From: Collinsella sp. AF33-16
GTDB lineage: Bacteria > Actinomycetota > Coriobacteriia > Coriobacteriales > Coriobacteriaceae
DNA length: 64,000 bases
Assembly: GCF_003475325.1 (NCBI RefSeq)
Contig: NZ_QRQC01000002.1
Coordinates: 62,001-126,000 of the forward strand
Direction of reading: 5' to 3'
Within the stretch, counting starts at the first letter, position 1. Each line of letters opens with the position of its first letter. This document shows, one piece after another, positions 58,815 to 64,000 of this stretch. Under the pieces are notes generated by a model. It did not search any database and was not told the origin of the DNA. It saw only the letters and a program-made list of their open reading frames with translations. The position numbers were made by a program, and so were the translations under genes.

Positions 58815-58830
58815 TGGGACATTTGTCCCA
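58815..58830. repeat. TGGGACA-TT-TGTCCCA palindrome
   Basis: A perfect 7-base palindrome with a 2-base centre between the L,D-transpeptidase and serine dehydratase genes. It shares the TGGGACA motif with 18716-18749 and 63887-63992. No T-run follows, so a terminator function is weakly supported. Confidence 0.6.
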
Positions 58831-58851
58831 CCTTTGAGTCGTTCTTAGCCG

Positions 58852-60459
58852 TTATCCGCACACACCGCATTTTGCACAGGCCGAAAGTGCGGCCGGAGCC
58901 TGCGCGATGCCGCCCTTTGCCGTCTCGCGCAGCGTGGCCGGCAACGCGTGGCCCACTGAGAGCATGACATGTGCCATCTGGTCAAACGGCACCAGGCTCT
59001 TAATGCCGGCGAGGGCGAGTTGTGCCGAGCTAAAGGCCGCTGCCACGCCGATGGCGTTGCGGTTTTGGCAGGGCACCTCCACGAGGCCTCCTACGGGATC
59101 GCATACGAGTCCCAATAGGTTACTCAGCGCGATGGAACTGGCGTCGAGCGCCTGCTCGGGCGTGCCTCCGAGCATCTGCACCAGCGCGGCGGCAGCCATG
59201 GCGGCGGCGCTTCCAACCTCGGCCTGGCAGCCGCCCTCGGCGCCGGCGACGCAGGCGCTCGTGGTGAGGTTGAGGCCGATGGCGGCTGCGCAGTAGAGCG
59301 CGTCAATGACCTGCTCGTCGTCGAGCTGCAGGCGATCGGCGAGTGCCAGCACACAGCCGGGGACGACGCCCGCGGATCCTGCCGTCGGAGCTGCGACGAT
59401 TACGCCCATCGTGGCCGAGCGCTCGAGCACGGCCATGGCGCGGGCCACGGCATCGGTTTGAACGGTGCCCATCAGGCTCGTGCTCAAATCGTTGCGGCCG
59501 GTGGCATCGACGAGTTTAGCCTCGCCGCCGATAAGCCCGCCGAGCGAGCGCTGCGGATTGACGATGGGGGTCGTGGTCTCCTCGCGCATGACGTCGAGCA
59601 CGCGGCGCATGGCGGCGACGGCGTGGGCCTCGCCGGTCAGACGCGCCTCGCGCACGGCCATAACGGCGCCGATATTCAGGCCGAGCTCGGCGCACGCATC
59701 GAGCAGCTGCTCGCCGTCGTCGAAGATTTCCTTTGCCGAGACGCCGGGGGAGAGCGACGAGGCAGAACCGGGGAGCTCGATAAAGGTCGCGTAATCGACA
59801 TTGTCGAGCTTGCGCAGCATAGGGACGACGGTGTCGTCGGGGGCGCCATCGGTCTCAAAGACGGAGTATGCCTGGCCGCCCACTTCGGTGCGGTAGGTGC
59901 GGCAGAAAGCGATGTTCACATGGGCGTAGGCGAGCAGGTTGGTGAGCGCTGCGAGCACGCCGGGGACGTCCTGGTGTGCCACAAACAGCGTGGAATACAT
60001 GCCCGAGATATCGACGCCGACGCCGTTAATGCGGCTTATGCGCATCTTGCCGCCGCCCAGGCTCTCGCCGCGGACCTGCGCTGTTGCGCCCGTGTCGTCG
60101 ACCATGTCGATGTCGACGGTGTTGGGGTGGATGGAGGCGTCGTCGCCCTTGATGTCAAAGTGATATTCGAGGCCCTGCTCGCGTGCGAGGTCGAAGGCCT
60201 GCTTGATGTTCTCGTCGTCGGTGTCGAGGCCCAGGATGCCCGCGACGAGCGCACGATCGGTGCCGTGGCCGCGGTAGGTGTGGGCAAAGGAGTTCCACAG
60301 GCCAAAGGTGACCTTAGTGATGCGGCCTTCCAGCAGGCTGGCGGCAACTTGGGCGCAGCGCAGGGCGCCAGCGGTGTGCGATGAGCTGGGGCCGACCATG
60401 ACGGGCCCCAAGATCTCGAATGCCGAGGTCGTAGCTAGTGTTTGCGGCTTGCCTGCCAT
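58852..60459 (-). CDS. sdaA: L-serine dehydratase (ammonia-lyase), fused beta-alpha form
   Basis: A 535-residue iron-sulfur enzyme that converts L-serine to pyruvate and ammonia. The N-terminal beta part has GPVMVGPSSSHTAGALRCAQ and an ACT-like region near residue 170; the alpha part has the segments GAEGGCQAEVGSAAAMAAA, VCDPVGGLVEVPCQNRN and a C-terminal CAKCGVCG that provide cluster Cys. AGGAG precedes the ATG at 60459. The hairpin element at 60483-60603 lies 23 bases upstream of the start codon. Confidence 0.95.
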   Translation of the reverse strand: MAGKPQTLATTSAFEILGPVMVGPSSSHTAGALRCAQVAASLLEGRITKVTFGLWNSFAHTYRGHGTDRALVAGILGLDTDDENIKQAFDLAREQGLEYHFDIKGDDASIHPNTVDIDMVDDTGATAQVRGESLGGGKMRISRINGVGVDISGMYSTLFVAHQDVPGVLAALTNLLAYAHVNIAFCRTYRTEVGGQAYSVFETDGAPDDTVVPMLRKLDNVDYATFIELPGSASSLSPGVSAKEIFDDGEQLLDACAELGLNIGAVMAVREARLTGEAHAVAAMRRVLDVMREETTTPIVNPQRSLGGLIGGEAKLVDATGRNDLSTSLMGTVQTDAVARAMAVLERSATMGVIVAAPTAGSAGVVPGCVLALADRLQLDDEQVIDALYCAAAIGLNLTTSACVAGAEGGCQAEVGSAAAMAAAALVQMLGGTPEQALDASSIALSNLLGLVCDPVGGLVEVPCQNRNAIGVAAAFSSAQLALAGIKSLVPFDQMAHVMLSVGHALPATLRETAKGGIAQAPAALSACAKCGVCG

Positions 60460-60482
60460 ATGCGCTCCTGTTCTATCCCGTC

Positions 60483-60603
60483 GTTCCGAGGGCTTTGGTA
60501 TTTGGTCGCCTGCTCTACAGTCCTGGCTCGCACGGAGGCCACATTAAGTGGCCTCCGGCTCGTGCGGAACTCGCGATCGACCAAATACCAAAGCCCTCGG
60601 AAC
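60483..60603 (-). repeat. hairpin element, copy 2: 26-bp perfect arms around the conserved 67-nt core
   Basis: Bases 60483-60508 are the exact reverse complement of 60578-60603. Read on the - strand, the centre contains TCGCGAGTTCCG, GGAGGCCAC-TTAAT-GTGGCCTCC and AGGACTGTAGAGCAG, in the same positions as copy 1 at 22131-22259. The arms are unrelated to those of copy 1. It fills the space in front of sdaA; a possible promoter (TATCCT at 60606-60611, complement) lies just upstream, so the element may be the sdaA leader RNA. Confidence 0.85.
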
Positions 60604-60698
60604 TTAGGATACATGGTAGGGGCACGCTTGCTGCAAAATTCATCAGCTGGGAACCTATTCTGCGTCCCATGTCGACTCATCTTCGCCACCGGTTAATA

Positions 60699-60733
60699 AA
60701 AAAGAGGTACCGGTTGTTCCAGTACCTCTTTTT
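60699..60733 (-). terminator. bidirectional intrinsic terminator after metK
   Basis: AAAAAGAGGTAC (60699-60710) is exactly complementary to GTACCTCTTTTT (60722-60733) around an 11-base loop. It lies 37 bases beyond the metK stop. Confidence 0.9.
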
Positions 60734-60770
60734 GGCATGTTTCTATTTGGCTGTGGCTTTTCTCGTAAGC

Positions 60771-62051
60771 CTACAGGCCACAGGCTGCTTTGAGTTCTTC
60801 GACTCGGTCGGTATTCTCCCAGGTGAAGTCGGCGTCTTCGCGGCCGAAGTGGCCGTAGGCTGCCGTCTTTTCGTAGATGGGGCGACGCAGGTCTAGGTCG
60901 CGGATGATTGCGCCCGGGCGCAGGTCGAAGGTCTTCTCTACAGCCTCAACGATCTTGTCCTCGGCGACCTTAGCGGTACCGAAGGTGTCGACCATGATTG
61001 AGAGGGGCTTGGAAACGCCGATGGCGTAGGCAAGCTCGACTTCGCAGCGGTCGGCCAGGCCGGCGGCCACCACGTTCTTAGCGACCCAGCGCGCTGCGTA
61101 CGCGGCGGAGCGGTCGACCTTGGTGCAGTCCTTGCCGCTAAAGGCACCGCCACCGTGACGGCCGTAGCCGCCGTAGGTGTCGACGATGATCTTGCGGCCG
61201 GTCAGGCCCGTGTCGCCCATGGGGCCGCCCACGACAAAGCGACCGGTGGGGTTTACGTAGATGTCGGCGCCGTCCCAAGGCATGTTCTCGGCAGCCATGA
61301 CAGGCGCGATGACATGCTCGATGAGGTCGGCCTTGATCTTGCCCATGTCCTCAATCTCGGCGGCGTGCTGCGTGGAGATGACGATGGTCGTGACCTCCGC
61401 GGGCTTGCCTTCCTCGTAGCGCACCGTGACCTGGGTCTTGCCGTCGGGGCGCAGGTAGGGCAGGGTTCCGTCATGGCGCACGGCAGCCAGGCGCTCGGCC
61501 AGGCGGCTTGCCAGGTAGTGCGGCATGGGCATGAGGGTCTTGGTCTCGTTGGAGGCATAACCGAACATCATGCCCTGGTCGCCGGCGCCGATCAGGTCGA
61601 TCGGGTCGGTGGTAGCGCCGGTCTGGGTCTCGAAGGACTCGTCAACGCCCTGGGCGATATCGGGCGACTGCTCGTGGATGAGGCTCATAACGCCGCAGGT
61701 GTCGCAGTCAAAACCGAACTTGGCGCGGTTGTAGCCAATGCGGCGGATGACGCCGCGGGCGATTTCCTGTACGTCGACGTAGGCCTGGGTGCGAATCTCG
61801 CCGGCGACGATGACCGTGCCGGTGGTCACGAGGGTCTCGCAGGCGCAGCGGACGTTCTCCACGTTGGCGGGCACACCGTTGGGCGCAATATAGCCCTGCT
61901 CCTGCAGCTCTATTTCTTTGGCGAGGATTGCGTCGAGGACGGCGTCACTGATCTGATCAGCGATCTTATCGGGATGACCTTCGGTCACCGACTCCGACGT
62001 AAAAACAAAGGACCCGTGTTGGGGTGGGATGGAACGAAGTTCTTCTGACAT
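60771..62051 (-). CDS. metK: S-adenosylmethionine synthase
   Basis: A 426-residue enzyme that makes SAM from methionine and [23 protein letters not shown] is the N-terminal motif; [32 protein letters not shown] and GGGAFSGKD are signatures of substrate and metal sites. It is about 30 residues longer than many homologues. SAM is the methyl donor for the six corrin methylation steps in the island, although metK itself lies outside it and is transcribed separately. Confidence 0.97.
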   Translation of the reverse strand: MSEELRSIPPQHGSFVFTSESVTEGHPDKIADQISDAVLDAILAKEIELQEQGYIAPNGVPANVENVRCACETLVTTGTVIVAGEIRTQAYVDVQEIARGVIRRIGYNRAKFGFDCDTCGVMSLIHEQSPDIAQGVDESFETQTGATTDPIDLIGAGDQGMMFGYASNETKTLMPMPHYLASRLAERLAAVRHDGTLPYLRPDGKTQVTVRYEEGKPAEVTTIVISTQHAAEIEDMGKIKADLIEHVIAPVMAAENMPWDGADIYVNPTGRFVVGGPMGDTGLTGRKIIVDTYGGYGRHGGGAFSGKDCTKVDRSAAYAARWVAKNVVAAGLADRCEVELAYAIGVSKPLSIMVDTFGTAKVAEDKIVEAVEKTFDLRPGAIIRDLDLRRPIYEKTAAYGHFGREDADFTWENTDRVEELKAACGL

Positions 62052-62161
62052 GATTGTCCTTTCAAAAACGTGTCCCAGCGACCGTTACCATTCCGCCGGG
62101 CTCTCTATGCAAGGGCACATCATAGCGCGTAAATCAAACATTCACACCCTTTCCGCACCTA

Positions 62162-62250
62162 CTCATTGGGGACAGACTTAAATAATCAGCCTTACCTAAG
62201 CGCCGACAGGTTGCCCAAAGAATGGTCATTTTAAGTCTGTCCCCAATGAG
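62162..62250. repeat. perfect 21-bp inverted repeat between metK and gltX
   Basis: Bases 62162-62182 (containing TTGGGGACAGACTTAA) are exactly complementary to 62230-62250, around a 47-base centre. It sits in the divergent spacer of 284 bases. The arm motif is similar in style to ends of small REP/MITE-like elements. No T-run suggests a terminator. Confidence 0.8.
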
Positions 62251-62335
62251 CAGGTCGGTGCCCTTTGTGCGGAGGTTGCTTTGTTGCTTTATACTGATGC
62301 GGTTAGACATCCATCCTGCAATCGAGGAGATTTCC

Positions 62336-63811
62336 ATGGCATCAGACGTTCGCGTCCGCTTTGCACCCTCACCGACGGGCAAGCTGCACATCGGCGGCGC
62401 CCGCACCGCTATCTATAACTGGGCTTTCGCCCGCGCAAACGGCGGCACGTTCATTCTGCGCATCGACGACACCGATCCCACCCGTTCCACCGACGAGAAC
62501 ACGCAGATCATCCTGCGCGCCATGCGTTGGCTGGGCCTGGACTGGGACGAGGGTCCCGAGGTGGGCGGCGATTTTGGTCCCTACGCCCAGACCGAGCGCC
62601 TGGACCTGTACAAGCAGGCTGCCCAGAAGCTTTGGGACGAGGGCAAGGCCTATCCCTGCTTCTGCACCAAGGAGCAGCTCGACGCCGATCGCAAGGCCGC
62701 GCAGGAGCGCAAGGACCCCTTCCAGGGCTATCAGCGCCGTTGCCGCGACCTTGATCCCGAGGAGGCCCGCCGTCGCATCGAGGCCGGCGAGTCCTACGTC
62801 CTGCGCATCAAGGTGCCCGAGGACCGCGGCGACGTCGTCATCCACGACGCCGTTCACGGCGAGGTGACCTTCGACGCCAAGGAGCTCGACGACTTTGTCA
62901 TCTTCCGCTCCGATGGCACGCCCACGTACAACTTCGCGACCGTCGTCGACGACGCCATGATGAAGATCACCCATGTCATCCGCGGCGACGACCACCTGTC
63001 CAACACCCCGCGCCAGGTCATGGTCTACGAGGCCCTCGGCGCGCCCGTGCCCACGTTCGCCCACATCTCCATGATCCTGGGCGCCGACGGCAAGAAGCTC
63101 TCCAAGCGCCACGGCGCAACTTCGGTGGAGGAGTACCGCGACGCCGGCTACCTTTCCGACGCCTTCGTCAACTACCTGGCGCTGCTCGGCTGGTCGCTCG
63201 ACGGCGAGACCACGATCATCCCGCGCGATGTCCTGGCCAGCAAGTTCTCGCTCGACCGCATCTCCAAGAACCCTGCGACCTTCGACCCCAAGAAGCTCGA
63301 CTGGGTCAACGCCGAGTACATCAACGGCATGTCCGATGCCCAGTTTGCCGACGAGATCATGGTCCCCGAGCTGCACGAGGCGGGTCTCATCGAGGGCAAC
63401 GTCGAGTACGGCGAGGATTGGATCGATGCGCTTGCCGCCATCGTCAAGCCGCGCACCAAGATGCCGGCCGACGCCGTGACCGTCGCCGCTCCCATCTTTG
63501 CTACGGCCGAGACGCTCGAGTATGACGAGAAATCCGTCAACAAGGGCCTGGCCAAGGAAGGCATGGGTGCCATCCTGGACGCCGCCAAGGCCGCGCTCGA
63601 GGGCGTGGACGAGTGGGCAGCCGCGAACATTGACGCCGCGCTTGAGCCGCTTCCCGAGCAGATGGACCTCAAGAAGCGCGTGGTGTTCCAGGCCGTGCGC
63701 GTCGCCGTTTGCGGCAACATGGTGAGCCCTCCGCTGGGCGAGACCATGGCGCTCGTCGGCCGTGACGACTGTCTGGCGCGTATCGACCGCGCCCGCACGA
63801 TGGCGCTGTAG
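62336..63811 (+). CDS. gltX: glutamate--tRNA ligase
   Basis: A 491-residue class I synthetase. The ATG at 62336 follows GAGGAG by 6 bases. The ATP site has FAPSPTGKLHIGGARTAIYN with the HIGG form of HIGH, and KKLSKRHG is the KMSKS form. RIDDTDPTRS and HVIRGDDHLSNTPRQ are further GluRS signatures. In organisms without glutaminyl-tRNA synthetase it also charges tRNA-Gln; this cannot be settled here. The window also carries two tRNA-Glu(CTC) genes. Confidence 0.97.
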   Translation: MASDVRVRFAPSPTGKLHIGGARTAIYNWAFARANGGTFILRIDDTDPTRSTDENTQIILRAMRWLGLDWDEGPEVGGDFGPYAQTERLDLYKQAAQKLWDEGKAYPCFCTKEQLDADRKAAQERKDPFQGYQRRCRDLDPEEARRRIEAGESYVLRIKVPEDRGDVVIHDAVHGEVTFDAKELDDFVIFRSDGTPTYNFATVVDDAMMKITHVIRGDDHLSNTPRQVMVYEALGAPVPTFAHISMILGADGKKLSKRHGATSVEEYRDAGYLSDAFVNYLALLGWSLDGETTIIPRDVLASKFSLDRISKNPATFDPKKLDWVNAEYINGMSDAQFADEIMVPELHEAGLIEGNVEYGEDWIDALAAIVKPRTKMPADAVTVAAPIFATAETLEYDEKSVNKGLAKEGMGAILDAAKAALEGVDEWAAANIDAALEPLPEQMDLKKRVVFQAVRVAVCGNMVSPPLGETMALVGRDDCLARIDRARTMAL

Positions 63812-63834
63812 TCGCTGCGCAAACGTTTGTATCC

Positions 63835-63866
63835 GAGCCCCGTTCACCCCGAGCGGGGCTCTTGTT
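63835..63866 (+). terminator. intrinsic terminator after gltX
   Basis: GAGCCCCG (63835-63842) is exactly complementary to CGGGGCTC (63854-63861) and is followed by TTGTTT. Confidence 0.75.
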
Positions 63867-63886
63867 TCTGTACCGATGAGTGGGTT

Positions 63887-63992
63887 GCTGGGACAAAATA
63901 ATCAGTAGTGTTTGTCCCATGTTCGATCGACGCAACAAGCTCGACACTCGTGTCGGCCATAGGACAAACACTACTGATTATTTTGTCCCAGC
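63887..63992. repeat. perfect 31-bp inverted repeat with nested TGGGACAAA hairpins
   Basis: Bases 63887-63917 are exactly complementary to 63962-63992 around a 44-base centre. Each arm carries TGGGACAAA at one end and TTTGTCC or its complement at the other, so each arm can also fold on itself. The centre has a CGACAC-2-GTGTCG hairpin. The element ends 8 bases before the window edge, so what lies beyond is unseen. Confidence 0.85.
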
Positions 63993-64000
63993 CCTTTCAA

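Overview
The window looks like a chromosomal segment of a GC-rich Gram-positive gut anaerobe of the Coriobacteriia, most likely Collinsella or a close relative. This is an inference from the style of the protein sequences, the gene sets and the compact operons with GC-rich genes and AT-rich spacers. No rRNA or species marker is present to prove it.

Layout. (1) 1-18697, almost all on the + strand: a dGTPase-like gene end, rarA, a DUF948-like / RsbW-like / SigB-like sigma-factor cluster, an AI-2E family permease, alaS-ruvX-mltG-yqeG-aroK and a degenerate aroB-like gene, a proline peptidase, efp-asp23-nusB-xseB-tlyA-nadK-recN. (2) 18758-26694: a sugar-phosphotransfer block with an RpiR-type regulator, a fructose-type PTS IIBCA permease, HPr, Enzyme I and two tandem 1-phosphofructokinase-type kinases. 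(3) 26792-30675: cca, two identical tRNA-Glu(CTC) genes, a YbhN-like membrane protein and a TetR regulator. (4) 30788-53216: a cobalamin island, visibly richer in G and C than its flanks, with an IS3-type transposase remnant on the left and an IS21 IstA-type remnant on the right. (5) 53449-63811: a MacAB-like efflux set, an L,D-transpeptidase, L-serine dehydratase, metK and gltX.

In the island, a cobalamin riboswitch on the - strand (about 36435-36600) precedes a leftward operon for an exported, Tat-lipoprotein CbiK cobaltochelatase, a small lipoprotein and a BtuFCD-type ABC importer. Seventeen tightly overlapping + strand genes (cbiF, D, L, G, H, ET, A, cobT, cobU, cobS, a cobU-like/cobC fusion, cbiB, cobD, cbiP, cobA, cbiC, cbiJ) cover the anaerobic route from cobalt-sirohydrochlorin to adenosylcobalamin with a lower ligand. 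Sirohydrochlorin synthesis, cobalt uptake (cbiMNQO) and dimethylbenzimidazole synthesis are not in the window.

The most unusual signal lies between genes. Two elements, 22131-22259 and 60483-60603, share a 67-nt core of identical length with two invariant blocks and a compensated hairpin, yet each is enclosed by perfectly complementary 26-31 bp arms whose sequences are unrelated between copies. Three further perfect inverted repeats with other arms (53347-53415, 62162-62250, 63887-63992) and scattered TGGGACAAA / TTTGTCCCA motifs suggest a wider family of intergenic hairpin elements.
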